From Fibrobacter sp. UBA1765 (GTDB lineage: Bacteria; Fibrobacterota; Fibrobacteria; Fibrobacterales; Fibrobacteraceae): a stretch of 8,811 bases of DNA. The stretch is from positions 3,854-12,664 of the forward strand of contig DCGZ01000193.1 in assembly GCA_002314675.1 (NCBI GenBank), in the 5' to 3' direction. The position numbers were made by a program, and so were the translations under genes. Positions 1-5,984 of the stretch are shown here, in pieces (within the stretch, counting starts at the first letter, position 1; each line of letters starts with the position of its first letter). The notes under the pieces were generated by a model. That model was not told where the DNA came from. It made no database searches and was given only the letters and a program-made list of their open reading frames with translations.

Positions 1-1251
1 ATCAAGCATATTTCCGATGAAATTGATAACTTGATACAGAAGAGTCTGCATAAGCTGACCGGCACGGAATTTGTGCTGAGTATTTACTTCGGCCAGAATG
101 TAAGCCCGCAATATCTGGAACTTTCCCAGGAACTTTACAAACTGTTCCAGGCTCCGTTGCTTCGTGCCAAGTTCGTGTTTAAGCAGAAGTGGCTTATCCA
201 GAGCATTCGCCCCATTTGCGTAGATGAAATTCCCGAAACACACATGGAAATGGTGAACAAGTTTGCCCGGGAATACTTTACCAAGAACCGCTACGCCAGC
301 GCCCCCGATGAAGACTATCTGTACGATTTAGCCATCCTTACGAACCCCGATGAAAAAGAGCCGCCCAGCAACAAGGAGGCGATTCAGAATTTTATCAAGG
401 CCGCAGAGGAAACAGGTTTCCGTGTTGAAATGATCACCAAGAAGGATTACGCCCGCGTCGGTGAATTTGATGCATTATTTATTCGCGAAACCACAAACGT
501 CAATCATTATACTTACAGTTTTGCCCGTCGCGCCCAATCCCTTGGAATTGCTGTAATTGATGATCCTGATAGCATATTACGTTGTTCTAACAAGGTGTAT
601 CTGCAGGAGTTGATGCAGGCTGCGAAAATCCATTCGCCAAAGACCATTATTGCGCATTCTGAAAACCGCCATACGCTAGCCAAGGAAATTGGATTCCCTA
701 TGGTTATCAAGTCTCCGGATTCCAGTTTTTCTATGGGCGTGAAAAAGGCGAGCAATAAAGAGGAACTGGACAAGATTCTGGACCAAATGTTTGAACATAG
801 CGACTTGCTTATTGCCCAGGAATTTACTCCCACGGATTTTGACTGGCGAATTGGCGTTCTGGACGGCAAGCCTCTTTATGCCTGCAAGTATTACATGGCA
901 AAAGACCATTGGCAGATTTACAACTGGGAAAGCAAGGACAAGGACGAAATCTGCGGAATGTTTGATTGCCTGCCCATTGAAAGTGTGCCCCATGGAATTG
1001 TGAAAACGGCTCTTAAAATCTGCAGTATGATCGGTAATGGCTTGTATGGCGTGGATCTTAAGGAATGGAAGGGCGAGCCTATCGTGGTTGAAGTCAATGA
1101 CAACCCCAGCATTGATGCAGGGATAGAAGATCAGGTGGGAAAGAAGAAAATTTACACCGCTGTCATGCGCTCTCTGCGCCACCGCATTGAAGACCGTCTG
1201 AATGCAGCACAACAAAAAATCCTTCAACACGAAAGAGAATTTTACTTGTAG
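1..1251 (+). CDS. RimK-like ATP-grasp ligase with RLAN N-terminal domain, 5' partial
   Basis: The frame is open from base 1 with no upstream stop, so the start lies outside the window and 416 residues are visible. The N-terminal part (about residues 1-85) has the look of the RimK-like ATP-grasp N-terminal (RLAN) domain, including LFQAPLLRAKFV followed by KWLIQSIRP. A linker leads into an ATP-grasp fold at about 185-385. Visible there are the nucleotide-binding segment GFPMVIKSP (K237), QEF (E274), YGVDLK (D352) and the metal-binding strand VVEVNDNPS (E364, N366). The family joins a carboxylate, activated as acyl phosphate with ATP, to an amine, typically adding glutamate-like residues to a peptide, protein or metabolite; the protein is cytosolic. 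The substrate is unknown. The gene is followed by a second carboxylate-amine ligase and an amidohydrolase on the same strand, which favours a small-molecule pathway over ribosomal S6 modification. Family call confident; function inferred. Confidence 0.88.
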   Translation: MKHISDEIDNLIQKSLHKLTGTEFVLSIYFGQNVSPQYLELSQELYKLFQAPLLRAKFVFKQKWLIQSIRPICVDEIPETHMEMVNKFAREYFTKNRYASAPDEDYLYDLAILTNPDEKEPPSNKEAIQNFIKAAEETGFRVEMITKKDYARVGEFDALFIRETTNVNHYTYSFARRAQSLGIAVIDDPDSILRCSNKVYLQELMQAAKIHSPKTIIAHSENRHTLAKEIGFPMVIKSPDSSFSMGVKKASNKEELDKILDQMFEHSDLLIAQEFTPTDFDWRIGVLDGKPLYACKYYMAKDHWQIYNWESKDKDEICGMFDCLPIESVPHGIVKTALKICSMIGNGLYGVDLKEWKGEPIVVEVNDNPSIDAGIEDQVGKKKIYTAVMRSLRHRIEDRLNAAQQKILQHEREFYL

Positions 1252-1309
1252 GAGTGAGGGCGCACCTTCGGTGCTTTGAGGCGTGAGGTCGAGCCTACGG
1301 CTCTATGAG
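1252..1309 (+). repeat. Two tandem 29-nt units, each a small hairpin with compensatory changes
   Basis: Unit 1 (1252-1280) and unit 2 (1281-1309) match at 21 of 29 positions. Each contains a 5-bp stem with a 3-nt loop: GCACC-TTC-GGTGC at 1262-1274 and GAGCC-TAC-GGCTC at 1291-1303. The stem differences are paired, so base pairing is kept while sequence changes. The units begin directly after the ligase stop codon and lie in the 117-nt gap before the next gene. They may act as transcript-processing or attenuating hairpins, or be a copy of a dispersed genomic repeat. There is no long U-run, so they are not a classical terminator. Confidence 0.75.
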
Positions 1310-1322
1310 GCTTTTAGCCAGT

Positions 1323-1351
1323 CGTGTCATTGCGAGGAGCGAAGGGATGAC
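1323..1351. repeat. Short fragment of a GTCATTGCGAGGAGCGAAG-type dispersed repeat
   Basis: The segment resembles the start of a palindromic repeat family with the core GTCATTGCGAGGAGCGAAG that occurs between genes in many bacteria. The full form usually continues into a mirror-image half; here only a 5-bp closing inverted repeat is seen, GTCAT at 1326-1330 and ATGAC at 1347-1351. It ends just before the ribosome-binding site of the next gene. The family assignment is from memory and the copy is truncated or degenerate. Confidence 0.5.
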
Positions 1352-1368
1352 GCTCAAAGAGGTTCATT

Positions 1369-2619
1369 ATGACAAACTATAAATTGTGGCAGAAATACGG
1401 CATCGAGATGGAATACATGATCGTTGACCGTGATACTTTGGATGTTCTCCCTCGTGCTGACGTGCCCCTGGGACAAGACAAAAACGGTGAACAACTTTCC
1501 GACGTGGAACATGGTCCCATTGGCCTTTCCAACGAATTGGTAAGCCATGTGCTGGAGCTGAAATGCGCAAACCCGGTGGATTCCCTGAAGAACTTGGGCA
1601 AGACTTTTCACAAGGAAGTTCTTGTTGCCAACGAAAAACTGAAATCCATTAACGCCATGCTCTTGCCTAGTGCGGCCCACCCTTTTATGGATCCTGCAAC
1701 TATGCAGTTGTGGCCTTATGACTGCAACGAAATTTACGAGACTTATGACCGTATTTTCAACTGCAAGGGCCATGGCTGGGCTAACTTGCAGAGTACCCAC
1801 ATTAATTTGAGTTTTAACGGTGACGAAGAATTCGGAAAACTTCACGCCGCCATTCGTGCGCTGCTGCCCCTGATACCTGCAATCGCTGCGTCCAGCCCGT
1901 TCTTGGATGGAAAATACTGCGGTTACCTGGATGGACGTATTGAAACTTACCGCCACAATCAAGATCGCATTCCTAGCATTGCTGGGCTTGTGATTCCAGA
2001 AGCGGCTTTCACTTATGATGAATACAACCAGCAAATTTTCGAGAAGGTAAAGGCAGACATTGCTCCTTACGACACGGAACATTTGCTGAATCATTTCTTC
2101 TTGAATAGCCGTGGGGCCATTGCCCGCTTTGACCGTGGCGCCGTGGAAATTCGCCTGGTGGACATTCAGGAATGCCCCGATGCGGATATCGCCATCGCTG
2201 AATGGGAAGTGGCCGCCTTGAAGGGGATGGTGGAAGGTGCTTTTAGCGGAAAATCTCTTGAAGAAATTTCAAAGAAGGTTCGTACTTTGGATACAACGGC
2301 TCTCGCAAAGATCTTGCTGGACGTGACCCGCTTCGCCGAAAAGACCGTCATTCGCGACAAGGCCTTCTTGAATGTGTGGGGCATTGACGCTAGCGAAATC
2401 ACCGCTGGCGAAATCGTGCAGCATATTTTCGAGGTTGTCAAGGGAAAGATTTCTTCCCATTCCCAGGAATTGCTCCGCAAGATGTTCAAGCGTGGAACTC
2501 TTGCCAGCGCCTTGGTAAAAAATGTAGGCGCAGACCCTGGGCGAGATGACTTTGTTTATGAATACGGCCGCCTTGCCCACAGCCTTGCCGAAAACCGCTT
2601 GTACGATGCTGAGGAATGA
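1369..2619 (+). CDS. GCS2-family carboxylate-amine ligase (glutamate-cysteine ligase-like)
   Basis: Complete 416-aa protein. The start is an ATG preceded by AAAGAGG at 1356-1362, about 6 nt upstream. The N-terminus carries the glutamate-cysteine ligase signature YGIEMEYMIVD (E13, E15), which in this fold coordinates Mg-ATP. Further family features are HPFMDP at about 104-109, STHINLSF at 142-149 (H144), ASSPFLDG at 174-181, RIETYR at 190-195 and the strongly conserved-looking RFDRGAVEIRLVDIQECP at 253-270. GCS2 enzymes form a gamma- or alpha-amide bond between a carboxylate and an amine using ATP. This protein is not clearly a true glutathione-synthesis enzyme: its neighbours are a RimK-like ligase 117 nt upstream and an FGase-like hydrolase overlapping by 4 nt. 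I infer a cytosolic role in making a small peptide or amide. The substrate cannot be read from the sequence. Confidence 0.87.
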   Translation: MTNYKLWQKYGIEMEYMIVDRDTLDVLPRADVPLGQDKNGEQLSDVEHGPIGLSNELVSHVLELKCANPVDSLKNLGKTFHKEVLVANEKLKSINAMLLPSAAHPFMDPATMQLWPYDCNEIYETYDRIFNCKGHGWANLQSTHINLSFNGDEEFGKLHAAIRALLPLIPAIAASSPFLDGKYCGYLDGRIETYRHNQDRIPSIAGLVIPEAAFTYDEYNQQIFEKVKADIAPYDTEHLLNHFFLNSRGAIARFDRGAVEIRLVDIQECPDADIAIAEWEVAALKGMVEGAFSGKSLEEISKKVRTLDTTALAKILLDVTRFAEKTVIRDKAFLNVWGIDASEITAGEIVQHIFEVVKGKISSHSQELLRKMFKRGTLASALVKNVGADPGRDDFVYEYGRLAHSLAENRLYDAEE

Positions 2620-3239
2620 TGCTTATCATCACTTGCGAACACGCGAGCAATGCGATGCCGAGCGGAGCTCGCAAATTGAAAATTCCACATGAAGTGTTAG
2701 ATTCACATCGAGGCTACGATATTGGTGCATTGCCTATCTACAAAGAACTTGTAGATAGACTAAGGCCTGATTTTTACTGCGCAGGTGAATTTAGCAGACT
2801 TTTCATCGACTTGAATCGCAGCGCAAATAACAAGAATCTCTTTAACGAATTTTGGGAAGCATACGATTCGCAGCAAATTGAAGACTTAAAAAAGCAAGCG
2901 CTAGATTATCATCAAAAATACCGTGGTGCAGTAGAAAATTTTGTTAAACGCAACAAAGGCATTCCAATAATCCATTTGGCGATTCACAGCTTTACACCTG
3001 TCTTGAATGGCGTTGTGCGCAATGCCGATGTCGGAATTTTGTACGACCCATCGCGTGCAATAGAATGCAACCTTGCAGACATTTTCGTTCACGAAATTCA
3101 CGCAAGGGCCCCGGAATTGAAAGTTCGCAAAAACTACCCTTATCTCGGGAAAACTGATGGACTTTGCACACGGCTAAGAAAACTATCGCCGCTTTATGTC
3201 GGTTTTGAAATTGAGTTTAACCAAGGGCTGTTTGGGTAA
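2616..3239 (+). CDS. N-formylglutamate amidohydrolase (FGase/HutG-like) family hydrolase
   Basis: A 207-aa protein whose ATG overlaps the upstream stop as ATGA, so translation is probably coupled. A second ATG at 2619 is better spaced from GAGGA (2611-2615) and would give 206 aa. Family motifs appear in order: CEHASN at 7-12 (E8, H9), SHRGYDIGA at 30-38 (H31, D35), SRLFIDLNR at 60-68, IHSFTP at 123-128 (H124), NYPYLGKTDGL at 173-183 and EIEFNQ at 198-203. The conserved Glu, His and Asp residues are the kind that hold a catalytic zinc in this family. Known members release formate from N-formylglutamate in histidine breakdown; here there are no hut genes and two amide-forming ligases upstream. 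Hydrolysis of an acyl or amide group on the product of those ligases is more likely. Codons here are richer in A at third positions (AAA over AAG) than in the upstream gene. Confidence 0.87.
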   Translation: MMLIITCEHASNAMPSGARKLKIPHEVLDSHRGYDIGALPIYKELVDRLRPDFYCAGEFSRLFIDLNRSANNKNLFNEFWEAYDSQQIEDLKKQALDYHQKYRGAVENFVKRNKGIPIIHLAIHSFTPVLNGVVRNADVGILYDPSRAIECNLADIFVHEIHARAPELKVRKNYPYLGKTDGLCTRLRKLSPLYVGFEIEFNQGLFG

Positions 3240-3244
3240 TTATG

Positions 3245-3356
3245 TTGCTTTGAAAAAATTATCGCCTAATACAAAGCAAGCACAAACGACCCACGCCCAA
3301 TCGGGCGCACCACACCTTTCGACATGGCGCTATGTCAGTACAAGCATAGATTTTTT
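3245..3356 (+). repeat. Structured intergenic element with possible terminator after the ligase operon
   Basis: The element starts 5 nt after the hydrolase stop. It holds an 8-bp inverted repeat (TTGCTTTG 3245-3252, CAAAGCAA 3272-3279), a 5-bp GC hairpin (CGCCC 3294-3298, GGGCG 3303-3307), a 5-bp stem GACAT/ATGTC (3321-3336), and CTATG/CATAG (3330-3349) followed by six T at 3351-3356. The last could be a weak intrinsic terminator for the operon. Bases 3279-3296 are identical to 8031-8048, the apical part of the structured RNA upstream of the zinc-ribbon gene, in the same orientation. This suggests a mobile or duplicated RNA motif. The terminator call is weak because its stem is only 5 bp and competes with the preceding stem. 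Confidence 0.45.
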
Positions 3357-3375
3357 CGTATTTGAGAACATTGAA

Positions 3376-3506
3376 TTTCGCCAAAAGTCATTAAAAAGTA
3401 GAGTTTTGGCGAAAAACAGATGTAATTTTCGCCAAAAGTCATTAAAAAATGGAGTTTTGGCGAAAAAGCATCTCATTTTCAATGTGGATTCGCCTACAAT
3501 TTAAAA
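3376..3506 (+). repeat. Palindromic repeat element, copy A (two 51-nt units plus tail)
   Basis: Two units spaced exactly 51 nt apart each contain a perfect inverted repeat, TTTCGCCAAAA and TTTTGGCGAAA, with a 17-nt A-rich loop (arms 3376-3386/3404-3414 and 3427-3437/3455-3465). A tail follows (about 3470-3506, ending near CCTACAATTTAAAA) that is also found after copy B at 4560-4667. The two copies lie in the same orientation on either side of the FISUMP lipoprotein gene. The 51-nt period is a multiple of three, so it can be read as an open frame, but there is no sign of a real gene. It resembles REP/BIME-type intergenic repeats. Confidence 0.8.
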
Positions 3507-3536
3507 GTATGGAAAACATCTAGAAAGTTTAATACA

Positions 3537-3573
3537 TTGTGGAAAATTCAAATTGAACTTGAAAATTCCACAA
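3537..3573. repeat. AT-rich imperfect inverted repeat in the 3505-3679 gap
   Basis: The left arm TTGTGGAAAATTCAA (3537-3551) and right arm TTGAAAATTCCACAA (3559-3573) pair at 13 of 15 positions around a 7-nt loop. It lies in an AT-rich gap downstream of the lipoprotein gene's stop (the lipoprotein is on the - strand). No T-run follows on either strand, so it is not a clear terminator. Nothing else in the 3507-3679 stretch can be supported. Confidence 0.5.
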
Positions 3574-3679
3574 CTTACTAGTTATACTCTAGGCAAGGTT
3601 TCTAGAAAAATTGAAGAAAAAAATCTTTCAGAAGGAACAAAATACCAAGGCGTAATCGGAGTTTTGCACATGGCTTGCT

Positions 3680-4423
3680 CTACCTTACTTCCTTCACGCA
3701 ACGGACGGAAAGACCGTAATTTTCGTCAATATTGCAAATATGCATTCCTCCGGAACCGTCAGCATTGAAAATTGTACAAAGAGATGTTTTATCCCTGTCT
3801 TCCATGGTCCAGTAATAACTCTGCACACCCATTTCATCATATTCAGCATCAGCATACAATCCTCCGTATGTTATGCTGAACTCAGATGCAATGTCTTCTA
3901 CGAAATCAAAATGGATAGACTGTTCCCTGGGCCATTCCTTGATATATGGTAAGCGCCATCCTTCGGGGCAAACTTTCTGAGCATCCGCCCAGTTGTAAAG
4001 ACGACCATATTTTGTGCAGTTTTCTTCCTTGTTTTCGTAACAGTGGCTTTGCTCCGTTTCAAAGTTTAGGTTTTCCATCATCCAAATTAAAGAGTCAATG
4101 CTTAAAGGATCAACAAAAAAATTCTCAACAACAACAGTCTTGTAGGTTTTCCCATTTCGGGAATCAATCAAATCTGTACCAGGAACTATGGAAATTCGTT
4201 TGCCGCCTGAATCTTGTTTTGAGGACGAACTGCTCGACACTTCGCTTGAAGAACTAGAGTTGAGCATTCCACTGGAACTGGATGTACCGTATTCTTCTTT
4301 GTCGGTGGAGTAATCCTCGTCATCACGGGAGTTGCTGGAGTTGGAATCGTCGCTGCAGGCATTAAAGGCGAACAACGCAAAAGCAACTGCGCTCGCTAAG
4401 CCAATTTTCTTGAAAGTCTTCAT
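3680..4423 (-). CDS. FISUMP-domain lipoprotein (Fibrobacter succinogenes major paralogous domain)
   Basis: A 247-aa protein with a lipoprotein signal peptide: KK at 5-6, a hydrophobic stretch at 7-20 and lipobox FNAC with C23 as the lipidated residue. A low-complexity linker rich in Ser, Asp and Glu spans about 24-75, typical of envelope-anchored Fibrobacter proteins. The C-terminal part (about 82-247) is a FISUMP domain: IDSRNGKTYKTV at 86-97, WMMENLNF at 114-121, GRLYNWADAQKVCPEGWRLP at 140-159, YYWTM at 203-207 and the ending SVRCVKE. Several cysteines probably form disulfides outside the cytoplasm. The family is large in Fibrobacter and its role is unknown; surface adhesion or recognition is often supposed. 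The start follows GGAG by 6 nt. The gene stands alone, flanked by two copies of a palindromic repeat, with a G-tract promoter candidate upstream. Confidence 0.9.
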   Translation of the reverse strand: MKTFKKIGLASAVAFALFAFNACSDDSNSSNSRDDEDYSTDKEEYGTSSSSGMLNSSSSSEVSSSSSSKQDSGGKRISIVPGTDLIDSRNGKTYKTVVVENFFVDPLSIDSLIWMMENLNFETEQSHCYENKEENCTKYGRLYNWADAQKVCPEGWRLPYIKEWPREQSIHFDFVEDIASEFSITYGGLYADAEYDEMGVQSYYWTMEDRDKTSLCTIFNADGSGGMHICNIDENYGLSVRCVKEVR

Positions 4424-4461
4424 ATTGAACTCCGAAACTATTCTCCTAAATTTAGATTCTC

Positions 4462-4490
4462 AAAATACTTTTACCCCCCCCGTTTGTAAA
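4462..4490 (-). promoter_or_regulatory. Candidate promoter of the FISUMP gene with a G8 tract in its spacer
   Basis: Reading the - strand, a -35-like TTTACA (4490-4485) and a -10-like TATTTT (4467-4462) are separated by exactly 17 nt. That spacer contains eight consecutive G (4481-4474). The predicted start site is about 32 nt upstream of the ATG. Slippage of the G-run would change spacer length and so promoter strength. The -10 box matches the consensus only moderately, and a TAnnTTTG-like TAAATTTA lies nearer the gene, so the exact promoter is uncertain. Confidence 0.4.
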
Positions 4491-4559
4491 TTTTCTTTAA
4501 CAGATTGTAAACGACCAAAAAACACATGAAAATAACAAACTGCCCCCAAAGGTGAAAAA

Positions 4560-4667
4560 ATAGAGTTTTGGCGAAAAATAGGTGTGATTTTCGCCAAAAG
4601 TCGTCAAAAAGCAGAGTTTTGGCGAAAGGAATCTCGTTTTCAAAGAGAATTTGACTACAATTTCAAA
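4560..4667 (+). repeat. Palindromic repeat element, copy B (half unit, full unit, tail)
   Basis: This copy has one isolated right arm (TTTTGGCGAAAA at 4566-4577), then a full inverted-repeat unit (TTTTCGCCAAAA at 4588-4599, TTTTGGCGAAA at 4617-4627), again 51 nt apart. A tail follows that aligns with the tail of copy A: ATCTC, then TTTTCAA, then CTACAATTT. The tail runs into the last codons and the stop of the 124-aa gene encoded on the other strand. Differences between copies fall mostly in the loops and linkers, while the arms are conserved. Confidence 0.8.
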
Positions 4668-5029
4668 AATCCCCAGTTAGGCTCTAACGCCGGGCGATGC
4701 AAAACCGTTCCATCAGGCAAAAGCATATCCTCATTGTACATCATATAAAAATCGATGTAATCGTATTTCTGGGACTTTTCAATTTGATTCCAGGCATTTG
4801 CTGTTAAACGTCCCCAATGGCGCCAGGTTGTTGTATACACATACTGCGTTCCCGAATCCAATTCGATAACGGGCGCACCCAATTCGCCATACTGATGATA
4901 ATCCCCATCAAATTTAATCCTGTTGCGAACAAGTTCAGCAACAACGAATGACTCTATCTCATCTAAATTCGCAGGACTTTCTACAGCAAAGTCTTCCTCA
5001 ACAGGCTTTTTCCAATACAAGATTTTCAT
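4655..5029 (-). CDS. Hypothetical protein, third gene after vapBC
   Basis: A 124-aa protein I do not recognise. It starts 15 nt after the VapC stop on the same strand, so it is probably co-transcribed with vapBC. It has no signal peptide or membrane segment and is acidic in its first third. It is rich in aromatic residues in the second half (for example YVYTTTWRHWGRL at about 63-75 and YDYIDFYMMY at about 89-98). The ribosome-binding site is weak (GAAAG close to the ATG, or AAAGGG about 10 nt upstream). The last few codons and the stop lie inside the tail of the palindromic repeat copy B, so the natural C-terminus may have been replaced or shortened. It could be a cargo or accessory gene of the toxin-antitoxin locus. 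Protein-like composition and the operon position support it as a real gene. Confidence 0.65.
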   Translation of the reverse strand: MKILYWKKPVEEDFAVESPANLDEIESFVVAELVRNRIKFDGDYHQYGELGAPVIELDSGTQYVYTTTWRHWGRLTANAWNQIEKSQKYDYIDFYMMYNEDMLLPDGTVLHRPALEPNWGFLKL

Positions 5030-5044
5030 AGAACTTTCAACCCT

Positions 5045-5479
5045 TTATACTTCAAACCAGTTTTCTAGTTTCAGCAAACTGATTTTCTGAAGAGGCTGAA
5101 AATCTTTTGTATTGCGAGTCACAAGAATCATGTTGTTGGCAAGCGCCGTAGCCGCGATTTGCGAATCACAAACGGGTCGAGGTTGGCCGACCTTTTGCAT
5201 TGCTGCAAGAATTTCACCGCACACTACCGAAGCACTTCGATCGTAGGGAATGATAGAGAATCTTCTCTTGATGACTTCTAAAAATCCTCTGATTTGATCC
5301 TTGCGTTTTCCCTCGGGTAAAAGTTCCATTCCCATTTGCAACTCCTGAAGCGTCACTGCAGAAATTGCACAAAAGCGTTCCTTACCCTTCAATCGCGACA
5401 TTACGTTTACATTTGGTTCGGGTTTTGAAAATTCAGAAATAATGTTTGAATCAAGCAGGTACAAAAAGCTCATCATCAT
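5045..5479 (-). CDS. vapC: VapC-family PIN-domain ribonuclease toxin
   Basis: A PIN-domain protein of about 144 aa. Counted from the first ATG, the acidic catalytic residues of the fold are visible: D10 in LLDSNIISE, E46 in LQELQMG, D105 in CDSQIAATA and D126 in LVTRNTKDF. These hold Mg ions and cut RNA, in known VapC toxins often tRNA or rRNA. The gene directly follows its antitoxin, and its first ATG overlaps the antitoxin stop as ATGA. Three consecutive in-frame ATG codons (5479, 5476, 5473) follow GGGG; the third has the best spacing, so the true N-terminus is uncertain by two residues. Translation is probably coupled to vapB. The nuclease appears intact. The cellular target is unknown. 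Confidence 0.9.
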   Translation of the reverse strand: MMMSFLYLLDSNIISEFSKPEPNVNVMSRLKGKERFCAISAVTLQELQMGMELLPEGKRKDQIRGFLEVIKRRFSIIPYDRSASVVCGEILAAMQKVGQPRPVCDSQIAATALANNMILVTRNTKDFQPLQKISLLKLENWFEV

Positions 5480-5901
5480 CCCCAAATTTTTGAAACCTTT
5501 TTGATATTGGGCAGTTCCCGAGACTTTCTGTTCAAGATTTTGGAAACGCTATCGTCAACCACATCAAAGTCACGACGCCATTCATCCAGGTCATCCGCAA
5601 AAGATTTTCCAAGCAAAGCGCTAATTAAGGAGCCACGCTGCTCTTCAGAAAGATCCGTCAAAACATCTTCAAGGGATGGTGTTTGCGAAACATCATACAC
5701 GGCGCTACCTTCAGCAACTACCGATGCACCAGAAAGTTCCGATCGTGTCCCTTGCCGGGAATATGATGAAGCATTGGCCATAACAACGCCTCCATCACAT
5801 TCAGTAAATGTCACATAGGAACCTTCCTGAAGTCCAAGTTTCTTTCGAACTTCCACAGGTATGGTAATTTGACCTTTTGAGGTTATTTTAGCCGACAGCA
5901 T
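5476..5901 (-). CDS. vapB: VapB-type antitoxin with AbrB/SpoVT DNA-binding domain and long C-terminus
   Basis: A 141-aa protein. Residues 1-42 form an AbrB/SpoVT swapped-hairpin DNA-binding domain (ITSKGQITIPVEVRKKLGL). The start is well supported by AAGGAG 5 nt upstream. VapB antitoxins of this class are usually about 75-90 aa; this one has an extra 50-60 residues. They include a Ser/Ala/Gly-rich linker (about 43-75), an acidic helical stretch (76-118) and a basic end (KILNRKSRELPNIKKVSKIW) that probably wraps the toxin. Expected roles are neutralising VapC and repressing its own promoter. Three GTAAGGA repeats between promoter and start codon are possible operator sites. It overlaps vapC by 4 nt at the ATGA junction. 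Confidence 0.87.
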   Translation of the reverse strand: MLSAKITSKGQITIPVEVRKKLGLQEGSYVTFTECDGGVVMANASSYSRQGTRSELSGASVVAEGSAVYDVSQTPSLEDVLTDLSEEQRGSLISALLGKSFADDLDEWRRDFDVVDDSVSKILNRKSRELPNIKKVSKIWG

Positions 5902-5907
5902 TCAAAC

Positions 5908-5933
5908 TCCTTACAATTCCTTACTTTCCTTAC
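5908..5933 (-). promoter_or_regulatory. Three GTAAGGA direct repeats, possible vapBC operator
   Basis: On the - strand GTAAGGA occurs three times, at 5933-5927, 5924-5918 and 5914-5908, spaced 9 and 10 nt, close to one helical turn. The repeats fill the space from the predicted transcription start to the ribosome-binding site, and the last copy overlaps the AAGGAG Shine-Dalgarno. This arrangement would suit binding by the AbrB-type antitoxin, or could simply be three tandem Shine-Dalgarno-like sequences. The repeat is seen directly; operator function is inferred. Confidence 0.5.
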
Positions 5934-5935
5934 AT

Positions 5936-5964
5936 AATATAAGATAATTCGTCACAGGAAACAA
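5936..5964 (-). promoter_or_regulatory. Candidate vapBC promoter
   Basis: Reading the - strand, TTGTTT (5964-5959) and TATATT (5941-5936) are 17 nt apart, a good fit to a sigma-70-type -35/-10 pair. The predicted start site lies just upstream of the GTAAGGA repeats. Seven G/C base pairs (5965-5971) abut the upstream edge of the -35 box. Position relative to vapB supports the call; the -35 match is only partial. Confidence 0.5.
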
Positions 5965-5984
5965 GGGGGGGCAACGATGTTTCC

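Noticed and set aside
3196..3504. 102-codon open frame on the + strand across the end of the hydrolase gene and the palindromic repeats
   Set aside because: It overlaps the hydrolase in another frame, has no ribosome-binding site, and half of it is repeat DNA that stays open only because the period is 51 nt.
3376..3506. Possible CRISPR array, because of regular repeat spacing
   Set aside because: Only two to three units exist, the intervening sequence is itself repeated rather than unique, the arms are palindromic, and no cas genes are present.
3553..3768. 71-codon open frame on the + strand
   Set aside because: It starts at TTG without a ribosome-binding site, overlaps the end of the lipoprotein gene on the other strand, and resembles nothing I recognise.
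5965..5971. G7 tract next to the vapBC -35 box as a phase-variation site
   Set aside because: It lies outside the -35/-10 spacer, so slippage would have little predicted effect on the promoter.
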